DNA of 51,196 nt, taken from positions 1 to 51,196 of the forward strand of contig CADCCW010000009.1 of NCBI GenBank assembly GCA_902800055.1, given 5' to 3'. Below the pieces are notes generated by a model. It was not told where the DNA came from. It did not search any database and saw only the letters and a program-made list of their open reading frames with translations. Origin of the DNA: an uncultured bacterium (GTDB lineage: Bacteria; Verrucomicrobiota; Kiritimatiellia; RFP12; UBA1067). Of the stretch, positions 1 through 7,555 are shown one piece after another; positions within the stretch are counted from its first letter, which is position 1; each line of letters begins with the position of its first letter. Position numbers and translations under genes: made by a program.

Positions 1-389
1 TCGTAGTCGAGCTTGCCGTTCAGGTAGGCGCGCTCGGTGAACTCGCCGCGGCGGGCGAGGCGGGCGCCGGCGGCGAGGCAGGCCTCGAGCACGCGGCGCG
101 GCGCGACGGCGCCGCCGTGGCACTGGAGTTCCGCCACGTCCTCGCCGGTATAGCTCCGCGGCGCGGCAAAGGCGAGGAGGACGCCGTCGTCGAGCGGCGT
201 GCCCGAGACGGGGTTGCGGAAACGGACGTGGCGGACCGACGGCAGGCGCTCGCCGCCGCTCCCCGGGGCGGCAACACCGGCCACCCTGGCGGCGACGGCG
301 AAGGCGTCCGGTCCGGAAACGCGGACAACGGCGACGCCGGCGCGACCGGGTGCGGTGGCGACGGCGGCGATGGTGTCGGCGCTCTCCAT
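1..389 (-). CDS. mnmE: tRNA modification GTPase MnmE, N-terminal part (cut by window edge)
   Basis: Hand translation from the ATG at 389 to the window edge gives 129 residues starting MESADTIAAVATAPGRAGVA, with SYTGEDVAELQCHGG and RRGEFTERAYLNGKLD further on. These are the tetrahydrofolate-binding N-terminal domain motifs of MnmE (TrmE). With MnmG it modifies the wobble uridine of certain tRNAs in the cytoplasm. The G domain and the C-terminal catalytic Cys lie outside the window. The start is 10 nt after the luxS stop, so the gene is probably co-transcribed with luxS. It is the last gene of a block that begins with rpmH, matching the common rpmH-rnpA-yidD-yidC-mnmE order. Identification is firm from motifs; completeness of the gene cannot be judged. 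Confidence 0.95.
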   Translation of the reverse strand, partial: MESADTIAAVATAPGRAGVAVVRVSGPDAFAVAARVAGVAAPGSGGERLPSVRHVRFRNPVSGTPLDDGVLLAFAAPRSYTGEDVAELQCHGGAVAPRRVLEACLAAGARLARRGEFTERAYLNGKLDY

Positions 390-399
390 GGCGGCGGCC

Positions 400-915
400 T
401 CAGGAGTCGTAGAACTCGCGCCCGCCGTCGGCGAGCGTCCGTTCCGTAGCCGGATATTCGAAGCAGGGCTCGCGCTCGAGCAGCTCGACGTAGCGGGCGG
501 CCTCCCACTTCGCCATCGCGAGGTCGTGAAGGCGGTAGTTGCCGCAGGTCTCCGGCGTGGTGCCAGGGACCTCACCCTTGAAGTCGCGGCAATGGCGGAA
601 GGCGGCGAGGACGAGCGGCAGGATCTCCTGCGGCGTCGGCGTCCCCTTGACGATGAGGTAGTTGCCGGTGAGGCAGCCCATCGGACCCCAGTAGACGATG
701 CGGTCCTTCCACTCCGGGTCGCTGCGCAGGTAGGTGGCGACGATGTGCTCGATCGAGTGGATGGCGTTCGGGTGGATCGCGGGTTCGACGTTGGGGCGCT
801 TCATGCGCACATCGAAGGTGGTAACCCGGTCGCCGCCGACGGCGTCGACGCGCGAGACGTAGATGCCGGGGACGATGCGGGTGTGGTCGACCTGGAAGCT
901 GGCGATGAGCTCCAT
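400..915 (-). CDS. luxS: S-ribosylhomocysteine lyase LuxS
   Basis: A 171-residue protein of normal LuxS length. It cleaves S-ribosylhomocysteine to homocysteine and DPD, the precursor of autoinducer-2, as part of the activated methyl cycle. The metal site is visible: H53-x-x-E56-H57 (HSIEH) and C124 in the TCGNYRLHDL motif; the catalytic Cys is C81 in GPMGCLTGNY. The ATG at 915 overlaps the TGA of the antiporter gene by one base (TGATG), so translational coupling is likely. No pfs (nucleosidase) or metH is nearby, so the sequence does not show whether the role here is signalling or only methyl-group recycling. Confidence 0.97.
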   Translation of the reverse strand: MELIASFQVDHTRIVPGIYVSRVDAVGGDRVTTFDVRMKRPNVEPAIHPNAIHSIEHIVATYLRSDPEWKDRIVYWGPMGCLTGNYLIVKGTPTPQEILPLVLAAFRHCRDFKGEVPGTTPETCGNYRLHDLAMAKWEAARYVELLEREPCFEYPATERTLADGGREFYDS

Positions 916-3239
916 CACTTCACCTCCCGGAAGAACCGGCGCATCTCGTCCGCCGTCTTGCACTGGGCGAGCCGGCGGTAGCCGTCGTCGTTGCGGAGCG
1001 CCTTGGAGACGAAGCTCATGAGCTGCAGGTACGGCGTCTGCTCGGAGTCGTTGGCGAGGGTGAGGACGATGAGGTCGACGCGGGAGTTGTCGATCGTCTC
1101 GTAGTCGGCGATGCAGCCGTTGGCGGTGCCCTCGTTGTCCACGATCGCCACCGCGCCGGCGAGGCCGGTCACCGAGCGGCAGCGCCCGTGCGGCACGGCG
1201 ATGCCGTGGTCGAGCCCGGTCGGCATCGACGCCTCGCGGTGCAGCACCGCCTCGGTCGCCTCGGTTGCGTCGCGCACGTGGTTGGGGCAGGCGGCGGCGA
1301 CCTCGGCCACCATCTTGGTGATCGCCTCCGCCTTGGTGGCGGCGCGGAACTTCGGCAGCATGACGAAGCCCTGCATGTAGCGGCCGACGCCGGAGCGGCC
1401 GATGTGCCGCTCGTTCTTGCTCGCGGCCTCCGCGAGCATGCGGTCGACGTCCTGGCGGCGTATGGGCTTGGAGATCGCGCGCGCGAGGTCGTTGATCTGG
1501 CTGGCGACCTCCATCCACGCAGTCATCACGATCGCCTCCTCCTCCGGAGTGCAGCTCACGTAGATGCGGTGGCCGCGGCGGCGCATGGAGAGCTCCATGT
1601 CGTCCATCGCCACCTCCCAGATGCTGTCCTCCTTGGAGAGCAGCGAGGTGAAGAAGCCCTCCTCGCGGAACTCGTCCACCAGCCGCTCCAGCATCAGCTT
1701 CGCGGCCTCGTCGTTGTTCATCTCGAAGCAGGTCTCGCGCGAGGAGCTGGTGGCGGGCCGCGGGTGTCTGACGCCGCGCGCCCGGGGCGCGAAGAGCCCC
1801 ACCAGCGCCGGCGGCGCGACGATGGTGGTGACGAGCGTCATCAGGATGCCGACGCCGAACATCTCCTGGGTGAGGTAGCCGCTCGAAAGGCCGAGGCCGG
1901 CGATGATGAGCGCCACCTCGCCGCGCGGCACCATGCCGGCGCCGATCCTGAGCCCGCCCAGGACGTTGAAGCCGCAGCACATCGACGGCGCCATGCAGCC
2001 GAACACCTTCGACGCGACCGCGACGGCGGTGTAGATGCCGCCGAAGATGAGCACCGGCTCGGAGCAGAGCGCGCGCACGTCCACCATCATGCCCATGGAG
2101 CAGAAGAACACCGGCACCAGGAAGGTGTAGACAGGGGTGAGCATCTCCTGGATCGGGTGCTTGAGGTCGGTGCGCGAGAGCGCCAGGCCCATCACGTACG
2201 CGCCGATGATCATCGCGAGGCCCATGTACTCGAAGAACCCTGCCAGCGCCAGCGCGAGACCAAAGGCCATCGTCGCGATCACCACCGGGCTCTTGAACGC
2301 CTTCTTGAGGAACTTGGCGATCCACCGTGCCGCCAGCAGCGCGACAACCGTGGCGCCAAGCCAGACGCCGAACGCCTTGAGCGCGACGAGGCCAATCTCA
2401 CCCCAGTCCATGCCGCCCGCCGCCGTCCCCGCGGTTTCTGCCGCCTTGTGCGCCGCGATGATGCCGTTGCCGACGGCGAGCACGATGAGGCCGAGGACGT
2501 CGTCGATCACCGCGCCGGCCATGATGGTTACGCCCTCCTCGGAGTCCATCTTCTTCTTCTCGGAGAGGATGCGGGCGGTGATTCCCACCGAGGTGGCGGT
2601 GGACATGATGCCCATGTAGAGCGGGGCCGACTTGGTCATCGCCTCGGCAAGCGGGATGCCGGCAAGCGCGTGCTCCCCGCCGGCCGCGAACGCCGAGAAG
2701 AACTTCGGCAGCAGGAAGACGGCGCAGAGGTCGCCGAGCACGAACGACACCACCACGCCGCCGAGGCCGACCATCAGCCCGACTACCGAGTACTTGAGGA
2801 ACATCTTGATGTTCGTCTCCAGCCCCGACAGGAAGAGGAGGATCACCGACGCCAGGGTGGCGAGGCCATAGAGCTCGTCGCTCGTGGCGTCGACCAGCCG
2901 TCCGGTGGAGCTGGCTATCTCCCGAAGGGCAGCGCCGTGGAAGAGACCGCTCGCGAAGAGACCGCTGCCGAAGCCGATGCCGCCCAGCGCCCAGGGGCCG
3001 ATCACGATGCCGGCGCCGAGTTCGCCGAGAATCGAGGGGAGCTTCAGCGCCGACGCGATCGCCCCGCCCACACGCGCGGCGAAGATGATGACGCCGATCT
3101 GCAGCACGAGGAACATCATCTGCTCCACGCGCGGCAGTCCGAAGTTGGGATAAGGTTCGTTTTCGATTCCGCCGGAGGCAAACGCGCAAAACGCCGTCAG
3201 CGCGAGCGAGACCATTAGAAGCAACTTGCGGTTTTTCAT
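915..3239 (-). CDS. CPA2-type cation:proton antiporter fused to a PTS EIIA-like domain
   Basis: A 774-residue protein. Residues 1-20 are hydrophobic and signal-like. About residues 35-480 form a multi-spanning Na+/H+ exchanger domain of the KefB/CPA2 type (LPSILGELGAGIVIGPWALG, ILLFLSGLETNIKMFLKYS, AGAVIDDVLGLIVLAVG). After a linker, about residues 500-774 are soluble and end in a PTS EIIA type 2-like fold with GIAVPHGR, whose His (about H684) matches the phosphorylated His of EIIA. Such fusions are known; the EIIA-like part is presumed to regulate transport. The ATG at 3239 is preferred over the upstream in-frame ATG because a -10 element lies only 10 nt ahead of it. No KTN/RCK domain is present. 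The transported ion is not evident. Confidence 0.88.
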   Translation of the reverse strand: MKNRKLLLMVSLALTAFCAFASGGIENEPYPNFGLPRVEQMMFLVLQIGVIIFAARVGGAIASALKLPSILGELGAGIVIGPWALGGIGFGSGLFASGLFHGAALREIASSTGRLVDATSDELYGLATLASVILLFLSGLETNIKMFLKYSVVGLMVGLGGVVVSFVLGDLCAVFLLPKFFSAFAAGGEHALAGIPLAEAMTKSAPLYMGIMSTATSVGITARILSEKKKMDSEEGVTIMAGAVIDDVLGLIVLAVGNGIIAAHKAAETAGTAAGGMDWGEIGLVALKAFGVWLGATVVALLAARWIAKFLKKAFKSPVVIATMAFGLALALAGFFEYMGLAMIIGAYVMGLALSRTDLKHPIQEMLTPVYTFLVPVFFCSMGMMVDVRALCSEPVLIFGGIYTAVAVASKVFGCMAPSMCCGFNVLGGLRIGAGMVPRGEVALIIAGLGLSSGYLTQEMFGVGILMTLVTTIVAPPALVGLFAPRARGVRHPRPATSSSRETCFEMNNDEAAKLMLERLVDEFREEGFFTSLLSKEDSIWEVAMDDMELSMRRRGHRIYVSCTPEEEAIVMTAWMEVASQINDLARAISKPIRRQDVDRMLAEAASKNERHIGRSGVGRYMQGFVMLPKFRAATKAEAITKMVAEVAAACPNHVRDATEATEAVLHREASMPTGLDHGIAVPHGRCRSVTGLAGAVAIVDNEGTANGCIADYETIDNSRVDLIVLTLANDSEQTPYLQLMSFVSKALRNDDGYRRLAQCKTADEMRRFFREVK

Positions 3240-3249
3240 AGATTTGTAT

Positions 3250-3258
3250 AGTATACCA
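3250..3258 (-). promoter_or_regulatory. Extended -10 promoter for the antiporter gene
   Basis: Minus-strand TGGTATACT. The hexamer ends 10 nt before the ATG at 3239, so a normal start site would leave a leader of only about 4-5 nt. There is no Shine-Dalgarno sequence. It probably also serves luxS and mnmE. Confidence 0.7.
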
Positions 3259-3283
3259 AATTTCGTCCCCCGGCGTCCTGGCC

Positions 3284-3910
3284 TCACGTGAACCCGGCCT
3301 TCGCGAGCGCCTCCTCGGTAAGCCCGCCCCCGCCCTGCTTGGCCAGGTACTTGCCCACGATGTCGCCCTCGAGGTTGACCTTGTCGCCCGCCCGCTTCGC
3401 GCCGAGGATGGTGCCGCGCGCCGTCGTGGGGATGAGATCGACCGCGACGTAGTCGTCGCCGATCGCGGTGATGGTGAGCGAGACACCGTCGACGGTAATC
3501 GAGCCCTTCAGGACAGACTGCGCGGCGAGGACGCGTCCGCAGCGGATCTTAAGCCGGAAGTCGCGCCCGGCCTTCTCCCTGGCGATGATCTCGCCGCGGC
3601 CGTCGACGTGGCCCTGCACGATGTGCCCGCCCAGCGGGTCGCCGGCCCGTACCGCGCGCTCGAGGTTGACCTTCGCGCCCGGCGCGAGCTCGCCGAGGCC
3701 GGTGCGCGCCTCGGTCTCGCGGAGGACGTCCGCCGTGAAGCGCGCACCGCCGCACTTCGCGACCGTCAGGCACACGCCGTTCACCGCAACCGATTCACCC
3801 TCTTCCAGCGGCTTCGTCCAAGGCTTGTCCGCCTCGACTTCCAAAACCAGCCCCGCACCGCGCGATATGCGCTTGACGGTTCCGACTTTCTGCACTATCC
3901 CAGTGAACAT
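3284..3910 (-). CDS. ribE: Riboflavin synthase, alpha subunit
   Basis: A 208-residue protein that dismutates two 6,7-dimethyl-8-ribityllumazines to riboflavin plus a pyrimidine product. It starts MFTGIVQKVGTV, the usual opening, and shows the two similar lumazine-binding barrels: the first with VAVNGVCLTVAKCG, the second with ITVDGVSLTITAIGDDYVAV. Both contain the expected G-V-(C/S)-L-T pattern. Length is normal. The start is separated from the ribD stop by 3 nt, so ribD and ribE form an operon with nusB. ribBA and ribH are not in this window. The symbol ribE follows the E. coli convention; ribC is used in some other species. Confidence 0.97.
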   Translation of the reverse strand: MFTGIVQKVGTVKRISRGAGLVLEVEADKPWTKPLEEGESVAVNGVCLTVAKCGGARFTADVLRETEARTGLGELAPGAKVNLERAVRAGDPLGGHIVQGHVDGRGEIIAREKAGRDFRLKIRCGRVLAAQSVLKGSITVDGVSLTITAIGDDYVAVDLIPTTARGTILGAKRAGDKVNLEGDIVGKYLAKQGGGGLTEEALAKAGFT

Positions 3911-3913
3911 AGA

Positions 3914-4945
3914 TTAGTCTCCGAAATATACATTGACCAATATATCGTCGCCGACGCGAACACTACCGTCTTCCAATACCTTGCCGCACAACACATCTTC
4001 GACCGGTCGCGAACCGATCACCTTGGGCGCGACTACAGCCAGCCACTGGTCCACCAACCCCTGGTCGGCAAGCGAGCGGGCAAGCTTGAGTCCACCTTCG
4101 CAGAGAACGTGCGTGATCCCCATCCGTCCGAGTTCCTCCAGCGCCTTCTTTGCGTCGTCGAAGACAAGCGTCCTGTTCGGTGCGCCGTCGGCGAACACCT
4201 GCGCGCTCTTGGGCAGTTTGCCGCTCTTCGAGACGACGACGCGCAGGAGGTCCGGATTTGCATTGTCATGGCTCAAAAGCGACGGGTTGTCACGGCGAAT
4301 CGTCTCGCCGCCGACCATGATCGCGTCCACCCTTTCGCGCATCCCACCAGTGAAGCGGCGCGCCTCCGCAGAGGAAATCCACTTGGCGTGGCCACGGTCG
4401 TCGCAGATCTTCCCGTCCAGCGACATCGCGATCTTCACCGTGACGTAGGGAAGCCCCGTCGCCACATGCTTGGCAAACGGAGCGACAAGCGAACTGGCTG
4501 CGCGCTCGACCTCGGCGTCCCTTAGCCGCTCACACTTGACGCCCGCCTTGGCAAGCGCGCGCTTCGCCTTGCCGCGGTTCTTCGGATTGGGGTCCGGGAG
4601 CGCGTAGACTACGCGAGATATCCCGGCCGCGATGATCGCGTCGGTGCAGGCGCCAACCAGGCCCGGCTTCGAGCACGGCTCCAGGGTGACATACAAAGTC
4701 GAACCCCTGAGAAACTGGCTGCCCGTCCTATACGCCCTGCCGACAGTCACCCACTCGCGCCGCCTCGCATCCTTGATCGCGGCGACTTCGGCGTGGTCGC
4801 CGCCGGCCTTCCGGTGCCAGCCCTTGCCCACGATCCTGCCATCTTTGACGACGACGGCGCCGACGGCCGGATTGGGCCGCGTATGCCCAAGCCCGCGAGC
4901 CGCCAGCTCCAGCGCCCTGGTCATGAACTCCGCTTCCTGCTTCAT
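3914..4945 (-). CDS. ribD: Bifunctional riboflavin deaminase/reductase RibD
   Basis: A 343-residue protein of two domains: an N-terminal zinc deaminase (about 1-145) and a C-terminal DHFR-like reductase (about 148-343). The deaminase zinc site is visible as H51-A-E53 and C91...C100 (LEPCSKPGLVGAC). The reductase opens with PYVTVKIAMSLDGKICDD, and later shows VGGETIRRDNPSL and VLCEGGLKLARSL. An insertion between the HAE and Cys motifs (about residues 62-80) is longer than in E. coli RibD. The ATG overlaps the nusB stop by 4 nt (ATGA), and ribE follows after 3 nt, so nusB-ribD-ribE are one unit. Confidence 0.97.
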   Translation of the reverse strand: MKQEAEFMTRALELAARGLGHTRPNPAVGAVVVKDGRIVGKGWHRKAGGDHAEVAAIKDARRREWVTVGRAYRTGSQFLRGSTLYVTLEPCSKPGLVGACTDAIIAAGISRVVYALPDPNPKNRGKAKRALAKAGVKCERLRDAEVERAASSLVAPFAKHVATGLPYVTVKIAMSLDGKICDDRGHAKWISSAEARRFTGGMRERVDAIMVGGETIRRDNPSLLSHDNANPDLLRVVVSKSGKLPKSAQVFADGAPNRTLVFDDAKKALEELGRMGITHVLCEGGLKLARSLADQGLVDQWLAVVAPKVIGSRPVEDVLCGKVLEDGSVRVGDDILVNVYFGD

Positions 4946-5391
4946 CGCTTGAGGCTCTTCGCGTACTTGTCGAGGACGCCGTTGACGAGCGAACGGCTGC
5001 GGGGGGACGAGAACCAGTTGACGAGGTCAATCGCCTCGTTGATCACGACGCCGCGGGGGACGTCGGTGCTGCGGAGTTCCCAGGCGCCGAGGCGCAGCAC
5101 CGCGCGCTCGACCGTGCCAAGGCGGGAAAGATCCCAGTTCTCAAGCAACGGCGCAAGCGCCGCGTCGATTTCGGCAAGTTCGCCAAGCACGCCGAGGACG
5201 CGCTCGTCGGCGAATTTCCTCAGCCAGGCGGGAATCTTCTCCCCGCCGTCGCCGCCATCTTCGGCGTCAAGCGTCTGGCGCTGGGCCCAGAAGTCTTCTA
5301 CCACCCTCGCCGGATCCTCCTCGCGACCGAGGTCCGCCGCCGTAAGCATCTGCACCGCCAGTTCGCGAGCCTGTCTTCTCGTCTCTTTCAT
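4942..5391 (-). CDS. nusB: Transcription antitermination factor NusB
   Basis: A 149-residue all-helical NusB. It starts MKETRRQARELAVQMLTAAD and carries the C-terminal signature with RAVLRLGAWEL, VVINEAIDLVNWFSS, SRSLVNGVLDKYAKSLK. NusB binds the boxA RNA with S10 for antitermination of rRNA transcription. The longer frame upstream is rejected because the promoter -10 element (5402-5407) is only 10 nt before the ATG at 5391. The stop overlaps the ribD ATG. Coupling of nusB with riboflavin genes is common, since ribH-nusB pairs occur in many bacteria; here ribH is missing. Confidence 0.95.
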   Translation of the reverse strand: MKETRRQARELAVQMLTAADLGREEDPARVVEDFWAQRQTLDAEDGGDGGEKIPAWLRKFADERVLGVLGELAEIDAALAPLLENWDLSRLGTVERAVLRLGAWELRSTDVPRGVVINEAIDLVNWFSSPRSRSLVNGVLDKYAKSLKR

Positions 5392-5401
5392 CGTATTGCG
5401 T

Positions 5402-5410
5402 ATTATACCA
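5402..5410 (-). promoter_or_regulatory. Extended -10 promoter for nusB-ribD-ribE
   Basis: Minus-strand TGGTATAAT, a perfect extended -10. The hexamer ends 10 nt before the nusB ATG, giving a predicted leader of about 4-5 nt, as at the antiporter promoter. No convincing -35 is present. Confidence 0.8.
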
Positions 5411-5413
5411 TAA

Positions 5414-6328
5414 TCACACCGCGGCGCGGACGTCCACAATGCTCCCGGCGCCGACGAGCGCCATCACCAGCCGGTCGACGCCGAGCGCGGCGCCGGCGGC
5501 GCGGCCGATCGCGGGAAGCGAGCCGAGGAACTCCTCGTCGAGCGGGTAGTCCTCCTCGCCCAGCTCGCGGCGGCGCGCGCGGGCGCGCTCGAAGCGGCGG
5601 CGCTGCTCGGCGGCGTCGCAGAGCTCGGAGAAGCAGTTCGCGAGCTCAATGCCGTTCCAGTAGAACTCCCAGCGCTCGGCGTAAGGCTCCCCTTCGCCGG
5701 AAACAAGTGCAAGCGACGCCGCCGCGGGCGGATAGTCGGTCAGAAACACGCCGCCGCCCATCGCCTTGATCGCCGGCTCCACCTTCGCCGCCATGTCGAA
5801 GTCAAACCGGTCCTGGTCCCATTCGCCGCTCCAGGGGTCCCAGCCGGCGAAACGTCGGTAGGCGTCGCGCACGGCGAGGACCTCCGCAGGCGAGTCCATG
5901 CGCTTCAATCCCGGCGCAGCGTCCGAAACCGCCGCGAGCAGCTCCTTAAGGTCTTCCCTAAGCTCGAGGTAGCCGGCGCCGCGGCGGTACCACTCCAGCA
6001 TCGTGAACTCGGGATTGTGCCGCGCGCCGCGCTCGCCTTCGCGGAAGCAGGGGCCGATCTGGTAGATGCGCTCCATTCCCGCGGCGAGGAGCTTCTTCAT
6101 CTGCAGCTCCGGCGAGGCGCGGAGGTAGGTGGTCGCGCGGTCGCCGACGACGCCGGGAGCGGACGGCGGCGGCACCGCGGGGCAGTCGATGTGCTCCTCC
6201 GGCGCCGGCGCGGCGATGCGCACCGCCGTCTCCACCTCGACGAAGCCACGGTTGTCGAAGAACGCGCGCACTGCGGCAACGATGCGCGCACGCATTTCGA
6301 GAAGCGGGATTCGCTCCGCCGCGGTCAT
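5414..6328 (-). CDS. epmA: EF-P beta-lysylation-type ligase EpmA (class II LysRS paralog)
   Basis: A 304-residue class II aminoacyl-tRNA-synthetase-like protein without the anticodon-binding domain, so it matches EpmA (PoxA/GenX/YjeA) and not full LysRS. Motif 2 appears as YQIGPCFREGERGARHNPEF with TMLEWYR next; GIELANCFSEL and ALGVDRLVMAL (motif 3) are near the C-terminus. EpmA attaches (R)-beta-lysine to a conserved lysine of elongation factor P. Its partners epmB and efp are not in the window. The ATG at 6328 overlaps the methyltransferase stop (ATGA). The nusB promoter sits directly after its stop. Confidence 0.92.
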   Translation of the reverse strand: MTAAERIPLLEMRARIVAAVRAFFDNRGFVEVETAVRIAAPAPEEHIDCPAVPPPSAPGVVGDRATTYLRASPELQMKKLLAAGMERIYQIGPCFREGERGARHNPEFTMLEWYRRGAGYLELREDLKELLAAVSDAAPGLKRMDSPAEVLAVRDAYRRFAGWDPWSGEWDQDRFDFDMAAKVEPAIKAMGGGVFLTDYPPAAASLALVSGEGEPYAERWEFYWNGIELANCFSELCDAAEQRRRFERARARRRELGEEDYPLDEEFLGSLPAIGRAAGAALGVDRLVMALVGAGSIVDVRAAV

Positions 6329-7545
6329 GCGAACCTTTCGAGGTGCTTCGAGAGAATCGGGGCGAGCCGCGTCTCCAGCCACGGCGTCACCTGCCAGAAG
6401 TCGCGCAGCGCGAGGTACTCGCCGACTGCCGCGGCCTGTCCGCTCTTCACCCCCGACTCGCAGCGGAGCATGATGTTGCGCGCGGTCGCGTCCGGCGAGA
6501 CGAACTCCACCACCTGGACGCGGTAGCCGAGGATGCGCATGATCATCGCGCGGAAGGAGTCGGTGAGGATGTCGCAGAGCCGCTCGCGGAGGATCGACTG
6601 GCGGAGCAGCCCCGCGAAGGCGTCGCCGCCGGCGGAGCGCCCGTGCCCGAGCGCCTTCTGGAGCTCGTGCTGGCAGCAGGGCGCGCTCAAGACGTACTTC
6701 GCCTTCCACTCCACCGCCTTGGCGAGCGCCTCGTCGTTCGCGGTGTCGCAGGCATGGAGCGAGACCACCATGTCCGCCGCGCCGCCCGGCGGCGAGTACG
6801 CGGCGATGTCGGCCTCCTCGAATGACACGCGCCCGCCGAGGTCGAGCTGCGCGGCCATGCTGCGGGCGGACTCGACTACGTCGCCCCGGCGGTCGACCCC
6901 GACCACCTTTGCCGCGGGGATCTTCATCACCTCGACGAGATAGCAGGCGAGCGCAAGCGTGAGGTACGCCTTGCCGCAGCCGCAGTCGACCACGGTGAAC
7001 GGGGCGTCGCCGTCGTGCCGCACCGTCTCGCCGACCGTCCGCAGGAACTCGTTGACCTGGTCGTACTTGCCGCGCATCGACGCGCGCACCTTGCCCGACC
7101 CGTCGGCGATGCCGGTCGCCCGGAGGAGCGCGGCGGAGTCGAAGGCGGTAAGCGGCAGGCGCTTGACACGGTCGTGGGGCAGCACCACCACCTCGCGGTC
7201 CATCTCGGCGGAGCGCGAGACGACCACCCGCCCCTTGCGCGTCACCCTGACGTGGAGGTCGCCCCTGCCGGTCATCAAATGCGGTTCGCGCGCGCCCTTC
7301 TGGGCGAGGATCTCCTCCAGCCCCGCGGCCGCCGCGTCGGCATCGAGGTTCTTCACCTGCACCTGGCCGTCGTCGGTCATCTCCGCCTGGAACCGGCGCT
7401 CGCCGCCGATTTCCACCGGACGCATCGCGATCCGGAAGACCGCGCCGCCGCGGCGGACGGACTGGACGATCTTCATGAAACCGTCGCCCAGGACCCGCGA
7501 CCGGATCTCGTCCTTCAGTTTCGGCTCGAGCTCGAACTTCTCCAT
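6325..7545 (-). CDS. SAM-dependent methyltransferase, Methyltransf_32 type
   Basis: A 406-residue cytoplasmic protein. Residues about 1-165 show no domain I recognise. From about 180 a Rossmann methyltransferase fold begins with motif I VVDCGCGKAYLTLALACYL, then VVGVDRRGDVVESAR, a VSLHACDTANDEAL segment and LSAPCCQHELQ. The SLHACDTA...PCCQ pattern fits the Methyltransf_32 family (related to METTL25/RRNAD1-like proteins). The substrate is unknown; rRNA, tRNA or protein are all possible. The start is the ATG at 7545, 10 nt after the end of the yidC fusion. It is coupled to epmA by a 4-nt overlap, which suggests a translation-related job, but that is inference. Confidence 0.82.
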   Translation of the reverse strand: MEKFELEPKLKDEIRSRVLGDGFMKIVQSVRRGGAVFRIAMRPVEIGGERRFQAEMTDDGQVQVKNLDADAAAAGLEEILAQKGAREPHLMTGRGDLHVRVTRKGRVVVSRSAEMDREVVVLPHDRVKRLPLTAFDSAALLRATGIADGSGKVRASMRGKYDQVNEFLRTVGETVRHDGDAPFTVVDCGCGKAYLTLALACYLVEVMKIPAAKVVGVDRRGDVVESARSMAAQLDLGGRVSFEEADIAAYSPPGGAADMVVSLHACDTANDEALAKAVEWKAKYVLSAPCCQHELQKALGHGRSAGGDAFAGLLRQSILRERLCDILTDSFRAMIMRILGYRVQVVEFVSPDATARNIMLRCESGVKSGQAAAVGEYLALRDFWQVTPWLETRLAPILSKHLERFA

Positions 7546-7555
7546 CTCCGCGCCA

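Noticed and set aside
1188..3218. A 676-residue plus-strand open frame opposite the antiporter
   Set aside because: Highly charged shadow frame with no domain; the minus strand encodes a clear transporter.
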